The position numbers and the translations under genes were made by a program. A stretch of 64,000 bases of DNA, from contig NZ_JANLNM010000005.1 of NCBI RefSeq assembly GCF_024701975.1, forward strand, positions 427,841 through 491,840, given 5' to 3'. Numbering within the stretch: position 1 is the stretch's first letter; each line of letters opens with the position of its first letter. The notes below the pieces were generated by a model. The model made no database searches and had not been told where the DNA came from. It saw only the letters and a list, made by a program, of their open reading frames with translations. This DNA is from Variovorax sp. ZS18.2.2 (GTDB taxonomy: Bacteria; Pseudomonadota; Gammaproteobacteria; Burkholderiales; Burkholderiaceae_C). Positions 1 through 8,684 of this stretch are shown here, in pieces.

Positions 1-1
1 C

Positions 2-634
<633 letters not shown>

Positions 635-647
635 GTCTTCGGTATTT

Positions 648-748
648 CTCCCTCCCCTTGCGGGGGAGGGCCGGGGTGGGGGCACGCGGCGCATCCATCG
701 AGCGCTCTGCCCGCCCCCATCCCAACCTTCCCCCAAAGGGGGAAGGAG
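648..748. repeat. Pair of inverted G/C-rich palindromic repeats (REPIN-like)
   Basis: The gap between the convergent glgP and exbD genes consists almost entirely of two related palindromes in opposite orientation. The left unit (about 648-684) reads CCCTCCCC-TTGC-GGGGGAGGG followed by CCGGGGTGGGGGC. The right unit (about 709-748) is its inverted relative, GCCCCCATCCCAA followed by CCTTCCCCC-AAA-GGGGGAAGG. Two inverted REP-like units about 40 bp long with a short spacer match the layout of a REPIN. It may also act as a bidirectional transcription barrier between the two genes. The family name is an inference, because only this one copy lies in the window. Confidence 0.7.
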
Positions 749-758
749 CAAGACAAAT

Positions 759-1229
759 TCAGCGCGGCTTTTCGGGAGCCGCTTCGGCCTCTGTCACGAA
801 CCCGATGCGGCTCAACCCCGCCTTGTTCGCAATGCCCATGAGCGCCACCACCTTGCCGTAGGGCACGGTCTGGTCGGCGCGCAGTTGCACTTCGGTGTCC
901 TTGCTGTCCGCCGCGGCTTTTTCGAGCTGGGCGGCCAGCTCTTCGTCGGTCACGGGCTTGTCGTTCAGGAAGACCTTGCCCGATGCATCGACCGCGAGGC
1001 TCACGAACTTGGGCGTGTCGTTGGGCTGGCCCGCATCGGTCTGCGGCAGGTCGAGCTTGATCGAACTGGCCATCAGCGGCGCCGTGATGATGAAGATCAC
1101 CAGCAGCACCAGCATCACGTCGACCAGCGGCGTGACGTTGATGTCCGAGAGCGGCCGCTGCCCGCCGGCCCCGGTGGCGCGTCCACCGCCTGCGGCGCTG
1201 CTGCCTAGCGAAGTGCGTCCGAAGGCCAT
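759..1229 (-). CDS. exbD: ExbD/TolR-family biopolymer transport protein
   Basis: 156-residue ExbD/TolR protein, the peptidoglycan-facing partner of the ExbB proton channel that energises TonB-dependent outer-membrane uptake (or Tol-Pal). After a short cytoplasmic N-terminus comes the hallmark INVTPLVDVMLVLLVIFII, a single transmembrane helix carrying the conserved proton-path aspartate in PLVDVML. A periplasmic domain follows, including the typical LRADQTVPYG segment. It lies 15 bp after exbB and is surely cotranscribed with it. No tonB gene is adjacent, so the assignment to Ton rather than Tol rests on similarity to stand-alone Burkholderiales exbBD pairs. Confidence 0.93.
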   Translation of the reverse strand: MAFGRTSLGSSAAGGGRATGAGGQRPLSDINVTPLVDVMLVLLVIFIITAPLMASSIKLDLPQTDAGQPNDTPKFVSLAVDASGKVFLNDKPVTDEELAAQLEKAAADSKDTEVQLRADQTVPYGKVVALMGIANKAGLSRIGFVTEAEAAPEKPR

Positions 1230-1244
1230 GGTGCGTGCTGCTCT

Positions 1245-1940
1245 CTAGACGGGCATCGGCCGCGCAGGCGGCGGCGCGGCGGGTGCCGGCGCCTCGCCGA
1301 AGCTGCCGAGCAGGTCGTGCGCGAAGCCTTCGAGCTCGGCCTCGACGCGGCCGATGACGCGGCCGAAGACGTTGTAGGCCAGCACAGCCGGAATGGCGAC
1401 CGCGAGGCCGAAGGCGGTCATCACCAGCGCTTCGCCGACGGGTCCGGCCACCTTGTCGATGGTGAAGCCACCGGTCTGGCCCGCGATGCCCGTCAGCGCA
1501 CCGTAGATGCCCCAGACCGTGCCCAGGAGGCCGACAAAGGGCGCCGTGGCGCCGACAGTGGCGAGAAGGATCTGGCCGGCCTGCAGGCGCCGCAATGCGC
1601 CGTGCAGCGCGTCGCGCAGGGCGCGCGTGAGGCGCTGGTTGCGGTCGCCCGTGGCGCCGAGCGTGCCATTGACGCTGACGGCCGCCGCGTTCCTGATGGC
1701 GACGACCGCGGGCAGCACCAGCGTGGCCCGGTCGAAGGCCTTGAGCTTCTGTTCGGCATCGGCCAGCGTGGCCGACTGCCAGAACGCCGCGATGCCGCGC
1801 AGCACGTCGCGCGTGCCGCCGCGCAGCAGCCACGCCTTCCACAGAATCACGACCCAGCTTGCGATCGACATCGCCAGCAGCAGCGCCGCCACCGAACGGC
1901 TGACGCCGTCGCCATGGGTCAGCAGTTCGAGGACGCTCAT
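1245..1940 (-). CDS. exbB: ExbB/TolQ/MotA-family proton channel protein
   Basis: 231-residue inner-membrane protein. It has an N-terminal transmembrane helix (about residues 16-36), a long cytoplasmic stretch, and two further helices. These include LATVGATAPFVGLLGTVWG, the conserved MotA/TolQ/ExbB channel segment, and EALVMTAFGLAVAIPAVLAYN. It forms the proton-conducting ring around ExbD and drives TonB. It starts 9 bp after the dapB stop and lies 15 bp before exbD, so dapB-exbB-exbD form one transcription unit. The length is normal for the short ExbB type. Confidence 0.93.
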   Translation of the reverse strand: MSVLELLTHGDGVSRSVAALLLAMSIASWVVILWKAWLLRGGTRDVLRGIAAFWQSATLADAEQKLKAFDRATLVLPAVVAIRNAAAVSVNGTLGATGDRNQRLTRALRDALHGALRRLQAGQILLATVGATAPFVGLLGTVWGIYGALTGIAGQTGGFTIDKVAGPVGEALVMTAFGLAVAIPAVLAYNVFGRVIGRVEAELEGFAHDLLGSFGEAPAPAAPPPARPMPV

Positions 1941-1949
1941 CGGTTGGCC

Positions 1950-2792
1950 TTAACGGAGACCGAGCACGTCGTACATGTCGAACAGGCCAGACTTCTGCTC
2001 GGCCAGGAAGCGCACCGCGCGCAGGGCGCCCTGCGCGTACGTGACGCGGCTCGACGACTTGTGCGTGATCTCGATGCGCTCGCCGATGCCGGCGAACAGC
2101 ACGGTGTGGTCGCCCACGATGTCGCCGCCGCGGATGGCCGAGAAGCCGATGGTCGACGGGTCGCGCTCGCCCGTGATGCCTTCGCGGGCGTAGACGGCGC
2201 AGTCCTTCAGGTCGCGGCCCAGCGCGTCGGCGATGACTTCGCCCATCTTGAGCGCGGTGCCCGAGGGGGCGTCGACCTTGTGGCGGTGGTGGGCCTCGAT
2301 GATCTCGATGTCGTAGCCGGTCGACATCGCCTTGGCGGCCATCTCGAGCAGCTTGAAGGTGACGTTGACGCCCACGCTCATGTTGGGGGCCAGCATGATG
2401 GCCACGTCTTTCGCGATCTCGGCAATCTCGGCCTTCTGCGCGTCGCTGAAGCCGGTGGTGCCGATGACCGCCTGCACGCCGAGTTTGCGGCAGACCGCCA
2501 GGTGCGCGAGCGTGCCTTCGGGGCGGGTGAAGTCGATGAGCACCTGGGCGTCTTTCAGGCCCGTGCGCAGGTCGGCCACGATGGGCACGCCGCTCGTGAA
2601 GCCCAGGAAGGCGGCCGCGTCGGTGCCGATGGCTTCGCTGCCGGCGATGTCGAGGGCGCCGGCCAGGCGGCAGTCGGGCGCATTGCGCACGGCCTCGATC
2701 AGCATGTGGCCCATGCGGCCCGAAGCGCCGGCGATGGCAATGCGGCGCGGCGCGGGGGGGGCGGAGAGGGAGGAGGAGGTAGGTTCGGTCAC
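1950..2792 (-). CDS. dapB: 4-hydroxy-tetrahydrodipicolinate reductase
   Basis: 280-residue DapB, which reduces dihydrodipicolinate with NAD(P)H in lysine and diaminopimelate synthesis. The N-terminal Rossmann motif is GASGRMG (residues 22-28). The catalytic segment EAHHRHKVDAPSGTAL carries the His pair (168-169), the Lys at 172 and the substrate-binding SGT. The protein has about 15 extra residues ahead of the fold, rich in Ser and Pro, so a slightly later start is possible, but no better start codon is obvious. The gene follows bamE by about 100 bp and heads the exbB-exbD unit. Confidence 0.97.
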   Translation of the reverse strand: MTEPTSSSLSAPPAPRRIAIAGASGRMGHMLIEAVRNAPDCRLAGALDIAGSEAIGTDAAAFLGFTSGVPIVADLRTGLKDAQVLIDFTRPEGTLAHLAVCRKLGVQAVIGTTGFSDAQKAEIAEIAKDVAIMLAPNMSVGVNVTFKLLEMAAKAMSTGYDIEIIEAHHRHKVDAPSGTALKMGEVIADALGRDLKDCAVYAREGITGERDPSTIGFSAIRGGDIVGDHTVLFAGIGERIEITHKSSSRVTYAQGALRAVRFLAEQKSGLFDMYDVLGLR

Positions 2793-2893
2793 GCGGATTC
2801 AGTCTTCAGGATGGCCCGCAGGCCACTGGGAACCAAGAAGGGCACCGGACGGACGCCGCCTGACTCGGCGGGCGCCGCCCGCTCCTGCTGCGT

Positions 2894-3448
2894 TCAGCGC
2901 GCGGCTTCGAGCGGGGGGTAGGCGGCAGGCAGCGGAGGCACGGTCGTCGCGGCGGCGGCAGCGGCTTTCTCGTCCTTGGCCGGCGCGAATTTCTTGAGTT
3001 CGTCTTCCGTGGCCTCGAGCTGGGGCACCTTGCCGGATTTCTTGCGGGTGTCGAGCGTGGCGACGAATTCTTCTTCGTTGGGCATCTCGTCGCCTTCGAA
3101 GCGGTCCATCAGTTCGCCGTTGAAGTACACGGTCAGGCGGCGCTCCTGGGGATCGACGCCCTGGCGGCGGATCGTGAACACGTAGTCCCAGCGGTTGTTG
3201 TGGAACACATCGTTCAGCAGCGAAGTGCCGAGGATTTCACGCACCTGCTGGCGGGACATGCCGGGCTTGAGCGCCGCGACCTGCTCCTTCGACACGAAAT
3301 TGCCCTGGACCACTTCGACCTTGTAGGGCGTGACCGCGGCCAGCGCGCCACGCGTGCGATCGCTGAAACCGCTGCAGGCACCGAGGCAGAGCGTCGCGGC
3401 GACGGCAGCAGCCAGCAGCCAGGAACGGCGTTGGAAAATGGCAAGCAT
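2894..3448 (-). CDS. bamE: Outer-membrane protein assembly factor BamE (SmpA/OmlA)
   Basis: 184-residue lipoprotein of the BAM complex that inserts beta-barrel proteins in the outer membrane. A hydrophobic signal ends in the lipobox LGAC, with Cys25 as the lipidated residue. The family core VVQGNFVSKEQVAALKPGMS, followed by VREILGTSLLNDVFH and WDYVF, is intact. A charged, Ala/Pro-rich C-terminal tail extends it beyond the E. coli protein, as in other Burkholderiales. It is divergent from fur with only 88 bp between the starts, a classic arrangement that places the control elements of both genes in that gap. Confidence 0.96.
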   Translation of the reverse strand: MLAIFQRRSWLLAAAVAATLCLGACSGFSDRTRGALAAVTPYKVEVVQGNFVSKEQVAALKPGMSRQQVREILGTSLLNDVFHNNRWDYVFTIRRQGVDPQERRLTVYFNGELMDRFEGDEMPNEEEFVATLDTRKKSGKVPQLEATEDELKKFAPAKDEKAAAAAATTVPPLPAAYPPLEAAR

Positions 3449-3536
3449 GGGAGGAAAAGGGGGTAGCGATATGATCGGCCATTGTAGCGGCTGGCCTTTT
3501 CAGGACCTGACCGCAGCACAGGGCGCAGGAACCATC

Positions 3537-3956
3537 ATGGCCAATATCGACGAACTCAAGAACACCGGCCTCAAGGCCACCTTGCCACGCCTGAAGATTC
3601 TGGAAATCTTCCAGACCGGCAGCCAGCGGCACATGACGGCGGAAGACGTGTTTCGCGTCTTGCTGAACGAACATTCCGACATCGGCCTTGCCACCGTTTA
3701 CCGCGTGCTCACGCAGTTCGAGCAGGCCGGCATCCTGGAGCGCAGCCATTTCGAGAGCGGCAAGGCGGTCTACGAGCTCAACGAGGGCACGCACCACGAC
3801 CACCTGATCTGCACCTCGTGCGGCAAGGTCGAGGAGTTCTACGACGCCGAGATCGAGCGCCGCCAGCAGATGATCGCCAAGGACAAGGGCTGGATCCTGC
3901 AGGACCACGCCATGTCGCTCTACGGCCTCTGCGGCGACTGTGTAAAGAAGCGCTGA
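3537..3956 (+). CDS. fur: Ferric uptake regulator Fur
   Basis: 139-residue metal-dependent repressor of iron-uptake genes. The winged-helix DNA-binding half contains HMTAEDVF and GLATVYRVLTQFEQAGIL. The metal-binding half contains THHDHLICTSCGKV with Cys92 and Cys95, and a C-terminal LCGDC with Cys132 and Cys135. The chosen ATG gives the canonical N-terminus MANIDELKNTGLKATLPRLK. The longer in-frame extension upstream crosses the divergent promoter region and is rejected. Fur may regulate itself and the divergent bamE from the 88-bp gap. Confidence 0.97.
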   Translation: MANIDELKNTGLKATLPRLKILEIFQTGSQRHMTAEDVFRVLLNEHSDIGLATVYRVLTQFEQAGILERSHFESGKAVYELNEGTHHDHLICTSCGKVEEFYDAEIERRQQMIAKDKGWILQDHAMSLYGLCGDCVKKR

Positions 3957-3975
3957 ACCGTGTAAAGACGGCGCG

Positions 3976-4935
3976 TCAGTCGCCGTCCCGGGCGCTTTCC
4001 ATCGCCTTGTGGTGGCGCGCCACAAAATCCGCATAGGTATCGATCCCGCGCAGCTGCAGGATCGAATTGCGAACGGCGGCCTCGACCAGCACGGCGATAT
4101 TGCGCCCCGCCACCACCTGGATGATGACCTTTCGCACCGGGATGCCCAGCACGTCCTGCGTGAGCGGCGCCGAGGGCATGCGCTCGTAGTCGCGCTCGAA
4201 GCTGTCGCGGCGCACCAGATGCACGATGAGCTTCAGGCGCATCTTCCGGCGCACCGCCGTCTCGCCGAAGATCGCGCGGATGTCCAGGAGGCCGATGCCG
4301 CGCACTTCCAGCAGGTTCAGCAGCAGGTCAGGGCAGCGGCCCTCGATGGTGTTCTGGTTGATGCGGTAGAGGTCGACCGCATCGTCGGCCACCAGGCCGT
4401 TGCCGCGTGAAATCAGTTCGAGGCCCAGTTCGCTTTTTCCGAGGCCCGACTCGCCCGTGATCATCACGCCCATGCCCAGGATGTCCATGAACACGCCGTG
4501 CATCGAGGTGCGCTCGGCGAAATGCTTGGACAGGTAGGCGCGCAGCAGGTCGATCACGAAAGCCGACGACTCGCGCGTGGCAAAGAGCGGCAGCTGGGCG
4601 CGCTCGCAGATCGACAGCAGCTCGTCGGGCGGCGCCTGGCCGTCGGCCAGCACCAGCATCGGCGGCTCGAGTGTGACGATACGGGCGATGCGGCGTGCGC
4701 AGTCGTCCGGGCTGCCGCGCGTGAGGTAGGCCACTTCACGGGCGCCCAGGATTTGCACGCGATACGGGTGGATGTAGTTGAGGTAGCCGACCAGGTCGGC
4801 GGCCGACTGGGCGCGGCTGATGACCTCGGGGTCGAACTGGCGCTCCGAAGCGCCGAGCCCCGCGAGCCATTCCCAGCGGAGCGACCCGCGGAACTCCTCG
4901 AACATGGCATCGGCGCTGATGACGGTCGGCTTCAT
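3976..4935 (-). CDS. hprK: HPr kinase/phosphorylase
   Basis: 319-residue bifunctional enzyme that phosphorylates and dephosphorylates the regulatory serine of HPr-type proteins. The Walker A loop is GESGLGKS (residues 161-168), and the HPrK signature EVRGIGLLDIRAIFGE lies downstream. Its neighbours ptsN (EIIA-Ntr) and hpf are the usual beta-proteobacterial companions, which points to control of the nitrogen-related phosphotransferase system rather than sugar uptake. It is convergent with fur (19 bp between stops) and follows ptsN by about 96 bp. Confidence 0.97.
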   Translation of the reverse strand: MKPTVISADAMFEEFRGSLRWEWLAGLGASERQFDPEVISRAQSAADLVGYLNYIHPYRVQILGAREVAYLTRGSPDDCARRIARIVTLEPPMLVLADGQAPPDELLSICERAQLPLFATRESSAFVIDLLRAYLSKHFAERTSMHGVFMDILGMGVMITGESGLGKSELGLELISRGNGLVADDAVDLYRINQNTIEGRCPDLLLNLLEVRGIGLLDIRAIFGETAVRRKMRLKLIVHLVRRDSFERDYERMPSAPLTQDVLGIPVRKVIIQVVAGRNIAVLVEAAVRNSILQLRGIDTYADFVARHHKAMESARDGD

Positions 4936-5031
4936 GCGTTCAGGAGGCGGCGCTCGGCGCCGTCATTGGAGTGATGAGTGACAGGAGGTGTCGCGCAGCT
5001 TATCAGCAGCCGCGCACGCCGACGCATGCGC

Positions 5032-5499
5032 TCAGGCGACTTGGGTCGACTGCCAGCCGGCGATCAGGCCGTGGAGTGCGGCTGCATCGGTGCTGGATTT
5101 GATCTGCTCGCGCAGGCCGGCATCGCTCAACAGCTCGGCGATTTCAGAGAGGATTTCGAGGTGCTTCTGCGTGGCCGCTTCGGGCACCAGCAGGAAGATC
5201 AGGAGGGCGACGGGCTGCTCGTCGGGAGCGTCGAAACCGATGGGGTTGGCCAGTTGGAACACCGCGGCCATCGGCGCCTTGAGGCCCTTGATGCGGCCAT
5301 GCGGAATGGCAACGCCGTGGCCGAGGCCGGTGGAACCGAGGCGTTCGCGCGCAAAGAGGCTGTCGGTGATGAGGGCGCGCCCCAAGCCATGAAGGCTTTC
5401 GAACAGAAGGCCAGCTTCTTCGAAAGCACGTTTCTTGCTGGTAGCGTCAACGCTCACAAGCACTTGGGCGGGCGGCAGGATGGACGCGAGGCGATTCAT
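5032..5499 (-). CDS. ptsN: PTS IIA-Ntr nitrogen-regulatory protein
   Basis: 155-residue EIIA-Ntr, a phosphocarrier of the regulatory PTS-Ntr branch. The phospho-accepting histidine is His67 in GLGHGVAIPHGRI. The fold matches the fructose/mannitol EIIA family throughout. The ATG at 5499 gives MNRLASILPP and is preferred over an ATG 30 bp upstream that adds ten basic residues. It sits between hpf and hprK, so HPr phosphorylation control and EIIA-Ntr are coupled in one locus. Confidence 0.95.
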   Translation of the reverse strand: MNRLASILPPAQVLVSVDATSKKRAFEEAGLLFESLHGLGRALITDSLFARERLGSTGLGHGVAIPHGRIKGLKAPMAAVFQLANPIGFDAPDEQPVALLIFLLVPEAATQKHLEILSEIAELLSDAGLREQIKSSTDAAALHGLIAGWQSTQVA

Positions 5500-5633
5500 G
5501 GTGGGGGCAGAGCGGGGGCGATTATGCACCCGGTTGGTAAAAACCCCCAGTCCCCCTATCTACTTTCTGTTTACATGTTGCCCGGAGGCATCGCTGCCCT
5601 GGACAGAACCCCAAAGTCCCACGGCCACAGTCG

Positions 5634-5663
5634 GAAAAGCAAAAGGCCGCCCGAAGGCGGCCT
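5634..5663 (-). terminator. Rho-independent terminator after hpf
   Basis: On the minus strand a perfect stem AGGCCGCC-TTCG-GGCGGCCT with a stable TTCG tetraloop is followed by TTTGCTTTT. It lies about 40 bp after the hpf stop and upstream of ptsN, so hpf transcripts probably end here in part and ptsN-hprK need read-through or their own promoter. Confidence 0.88.
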
Positions 5664-5703
5664 GTAGCGCGAGCGGGCCCCAAAGGCCCCGCTCCCTGCT
5701 CAC

Positions 5704-6033
5704 TCACATCACGCGCTTGGGCGCCACGTGATGGTGGTCCTGCAGGCGGTCCTTGTGGCGGACCACCTGGCGGTCGAGCTTGTCGACCAGTTCATCGACC
5801 GCAGCGTAGAGATCAGCGTGGCTCGACTCCGCGAACATGTCATTGCCCTTGACGTGAATGTTGCACTCCGCCCGTTGGCGGCGTTCCTTTTCCTTCTGCT
5901 TTTCCACCGTGAGGATCACCTTCACATCGACCACCTGGTCGAAGTGCCGTGTGATCCGGTCCAGCTTGCTCGTGACGTAAGTGCGCAAGGCAGGGGTGAC
6001 GTCGAGGTGATGACCGCTGATCGTCAAATTCAT
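5704..6033 (-). CDS. hpf: Ribosome hibernation promoting factor (short HPF/RaiA family)
   Basis: 109-residue short-form HPF, which binds the 30S subunit and promotes inactive ribosome dimers in stationary phase. It starts MNLTISGHHLDVTPALR, has the AECNIHVKGNDMFAE strand, and ends DDxYAAVDELVDKLDRQ-like with VRHKDR. A perfect AGGAGG ribosome-binding site lies 7 bases before the ATG. In many proteobacteria hpf sits between rpoN and ptsN; no rpoN is present here, the upstream gene being a helicase in the same orientation. The C-terminal HHHVAPKRVM tail is typical of Burkholderiales. Confidence 0.96.
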   Translation of the reverse strand: MNLTISGHHLDVTPALRTYVTSKLDRITRHFDQVVDVKVILTVEKQKEKERRQRAECNIHVKGNDMFAESSHADLYAAVDELVDKLDRQVVRHKDRLQDHHHVAPKRVM

Positions 6034-6240
6034 GAATGACCTCCTGAGAATTGACGGTTGGGGAAATGACCCCGCTCCGGGATGGAGCGTGGCCGGCGAA
6101 ACAGGTGTGGTGCGGGGGAGAGGGAGAGAAGAGGAAGGGGGAGAAAGAGGGGTCGGTCAATTCACTATGCCCAAGCTGTCACGGTATTGCAATACCTGGG
6201 TTCTCCGGGTGGCGAGCGCGCGCGGAGCCTGCTTCAATCC

Positions 6241-6257
6241 GCTATTGAATCCATAGC
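6241..6257. repeat. Short inverted repeat GCTAT-N7-ATAGC, copy 1
   Basis: The sequence GCTAT-TGAATCC-ATAGC is a perfect 5-bp inverted repeat with a 7-nt AT-rich spacer in an intergenic gap. A second element of identical arms and spacer length lies at 21053-21069. I recall similar dispersed palindromes in Comamonadaceae genomes, but could not check. Confidence 0.5.
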
Positions 6258-6315
6258 TGCCCGTGCATGTTGGCCCGCCTTCGTGGCGCTTTGCCGGCAA
6301 GTGTTAACGCGTTTC

Positions 6316-6339
6316 TCGCCCGGTGACCCTGCCGGGCGA
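6316..6339 (-). terminator. Stem-loop after the helicase gene (possible terminator)
   Basis: A perfect stem TCGCCCGG-N8-CCGGGCGA begins about 12 bp after the helicase stop. No U-tract follows on either strand, so it is either a weak terminator or an mRNA 3' stabilising hairpin. Confidence 0.4.
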
Positions 6340-6351
6340 AGGGCCAGCCGC

Positions 6352-8469
6352 TCAGCGCCAGGCCGCGCGCATGCGGTTGCGCAGGTCGATCACGGCGGCG
6401 GGCGGAGGCACCGCAGGCGGCTGTACTGGTGGCGGCGGCCAGGTCTGCTGCTCGAAGCCCGCGAGATCCGATTCCGTGATGAAGCGCGTGCGGTTCGCAT
6501 AGAGATGCCGGTCGCCCCGCACCGCCTGCTGCGTGATGTAGAAGCGCTGCGGCACCAGCAGGTGCAGATGGTCGCGGGCCCGTGTCATCGCAACGTAGAG
6601 CAGGCGCCGCTCTTCCTCGAGTTCGTGCGCGCTCTGCGCCACGTCGGCCGGCAGGCAGCCGTCGACCACGTTGAGCACATGCACCGAGTTCCACTCCTGG
6701 CCCTTGGCCGAATGGATGGTGGAGAGGATCAGGTAGTCCTCGTCGAGCAGCGGCGGACCCGGGCGATCGCTCGTGGCCTCGGGCGGATCGAGCGTGAGCT
6801 CGGTCAGGAAGCGCTCGCGCGAGCCGTAGCCCGCGGCGAGGCGCACCAGCTGCTCCACGTCCTGGCGGCGCACGCCGGAGGTGTCGTCGTAGAGGCGCTC
6901 CAGGTGCGGCAGGTACCAGTCCATCGCCAGTTCGACATCGGCCGGCCACGCCAGCGACGGCGCGCGCAACGCGGCATACGCCTCGGCAAAGCCCGCCCAT
7001 TGCTCACGCGCCGCGGACGGCGGCACGAAGTCCCGCACGGCCGCGGCCGGATCGATCGCCTGGTCCATCGCATCGAGCAACCGCGTGCCCGTGACAGGCC
7101 CGATGCCCGGAATCAGCTGCGTGACGCGAAACCCCGCCATGCGCCCGCGCGGGTTCTCGGCGAAGCGCAGCACCGCGAGCAGGTCCTTCACATGCGAGGC
7201 CTCGAGAAACTTGAGGCCGCCGAACTTCACGAACGGGATGTTGCGGCGCGCCAACTCCAGTTCGAGCGCCGCGCTGTGCGACGAGGTGCGAAACAGCACC
7301 GCCTGCGACTTGAGCGCCAGCCCGCCTTCGCGGTGCGCGAGCACCTTGTCGGCCACCCAGCGCGCCTGCCCTGCTTCGTCGGGCACCAGCACCAGTTGCG
7401 GCTTGCCGGCGGAGGGCTTGTCGGTCCAGAGCGTCTTGGCATGCCGCTCGGCCGCCTGCGCGATCACCCGGTTCGACACGTCCAGGATCGGCTGCGTCGA
7501 GCGGTAGTTGCGCTCCAGCGTGACCACCCGCGCGGCCTGGCTGAACTGCGCCGGAAAGTCGAGGATGTTGCGCACTGTCGCGCCGCGGAACGAGTAGATC
7601 GATTGCGCGTCGTCCCCCACCACCGTGACGCCGCGCCCGTCAGGCTTCATCGCCAGGAGGATCGAGGCCTGCAGCAGGTTGGTGTCCTGGTATTCGTCGA
7701 CCAGTACATGGTCGAAGCGCGCGCCCACGGCCTCGGCCAGTGCGGGCTCGGCGACCATCTCGGCCCAGTAGAGCAGCAGGTCGTCGTAGTCGAGCACGTT
7801 CTGCTGCCGCTTGGCCTCGACGTAGGCGCCGAACAGGGTCTTGAGCTGGGCCTCCCATTCGTCGCACCAGGGGAAGGCGTCCTTCAATACCTCGGCCACC
7901 GAGGCGCGCGTGTTCACGCAGCGTGAATAGATCGACAGGCACGTGCCCTTGCGCGGGAAGCGGTTGACCGTCGAGGACAGGCCCAGTTCATGCCGGACCA
8001 TTCCCATCAGGTCTTCGGCATCGCCGCGGTCGTGGATCGTGAAGTTCTCGTCGAGCCCGATCTGCCCGGCGTACTCGCGCAGCAGGCGCGCCCCGATGCC
8101 GTGGAAGGTACCGGCCCACGGCAACGCGGGCGGACGCTCCGACTTCAGCCCGAGCACGCGCGCCAGCACCTGGCCCGCGCGGCGCTCCATTTCCTGCGCG
8201 GCGCGGCGCGAGAAGGTCAGCAGCAGCAGGCGCTGCGGATCGACTCCGTCCGCGATCAGGTGCGCCACGCGGTGCGCCAGCGTGCTGGTCTTGCCCGAGC
8301 CGGCGCCGGCAATCACCAGCAGCGGCCGGTGATCGTCGGCCACCGCAGCGCCGACGCCGTGCTCGACCGCCGCCCGCTGGTCGTCGTTGAGCGTGGCCAA
8401 CGCCGCGGCCAGACGCTCGGCTTGAGTCTTTGGCGCGGCGGAAAAAACGGGGGACGCAGCGGTCTGCAT
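6352..8469 (-). CDS. UvrD/Rep-family ATP-dependent DNA helicase
   Basis: 705-residue superfamily 1A helicase. Motif I is GAGSGKTSTLAHR, motif II is VLVDEYQDTN, motif III VVGDDAQSIYSFRGA, motif IV ERNYRSTQPILD, motif V STIHSAKGQEWNSV, and motif VI ERRLLYVAMTRARDHL. All catalytic motifs are intact, so it should be active, translocating 3' to 5' on single-stranded DNA. It is shorter at the C-terminus than UvrD or PcrA and ends in a Pro-rich tail, so it is best regarded as a UvrD paralogue rather than UvrD itself. The ATG at 8469 is preferred over one 39 bp upstream. Confidence 0.9.
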   Translation of the reverse strand: MQTAASPVFSAAPKTQAERLAAALATLNDDQRAAVEHGVGAAVADDHRPLLVIAGAGSGKTSTLAHRVAHLIADGVDPQRLLLLTFSRRAAQEMERRAGQVLARVLGLKSERPPALPWAGTFHGIGARLLREYAGQIGLDENFTIHDRGDAEDLMGMVRHELGLSSTVNRFPRKGTCLSIYSRCVNTRASVAEVLKDAFPWCDEWEAQLKTLFGAYVEAKRQQNVLDYDDLLLYWAEMVAEPALAEAVGARFDHVLVDEYQDTNLLQASILLAMKPDGRGVTVVGDDAQSIYSFRGATVRNILDFPAQFSQAARVVTLERNYRSTQPILDVSNRVIAQAAERHAKTLWTDKPSAGKPQLVLVPDEAGQARWVADKVLAHREGGLALKSQAVLFRTSSHSAALELELARRNIPFVKFGGLKFLEASHVKDLLAVLRFAENPRGRMAGFRVTQLIPGIGPVTGTRLLDAMDQAIDPAAAVRDFVPPSAAREQWAGFAEAYAALRAPSLAWPADVELAMDWYLPHLERLYDDTSGVRRQDVEQLVRLAAGYGSRERFLTELTLDPPEATSDRPGPPLLDEDYLILSTIHSAKGQEWNSVHVLNVVDGCLPADVAQSAHELEEERRLLYVAMTRARDHLHLLVPQRFYITQQAVRGDRHLYANRTRFITESDLAGFEQQTWPPPPVQPPAVPPPAAVIDLRNRMRAAWR

Positions 8470-8684
8470 GGGGCACGACTTTACTGTATGTCCGTCCAGT
8501 CCAGCCACCTCGTTGCCTTGTGGCCGGTGACATAATCGCGCCTCGCTGCAACCGGAGACTCTCCCATGGAAACCGCCCCGTCTCGGCAGCTTTCAACTCC
8601 CTTCTGACGCGTCTCGCGCCGGGCCCGGGAATTGAAAGCGCCCCTCCCTCGCCCACCGTTTCAGTCATCCCCGGGAGTGAGCCC

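Larger units (their letters stand above)
6034..6351. other. Intergenic region between helicase gene and hpf
   Basis: This 318-bp gap must hold the hpf promoter, but I cannot point to convincing -35/-10 hexamers. It contains an uninterrupted 39-nt run of purines (6114-6152), a GCTAT-N7-ATAGC inverted repeat (6241-6257) and a perfect 8-bp stem just after the helicase stop (6316-6339). No coding sequence is supported in it. Confidence 0.6.

Noticed and set aside
6176..6191. Sigma-54-like promoter CTGTCACGGTATTGCA on the plus strand
   Set aside because: The spacing between the GG/GC elements is one base short and it points into the 3' end of the convergent helicase gene, not at hpf.
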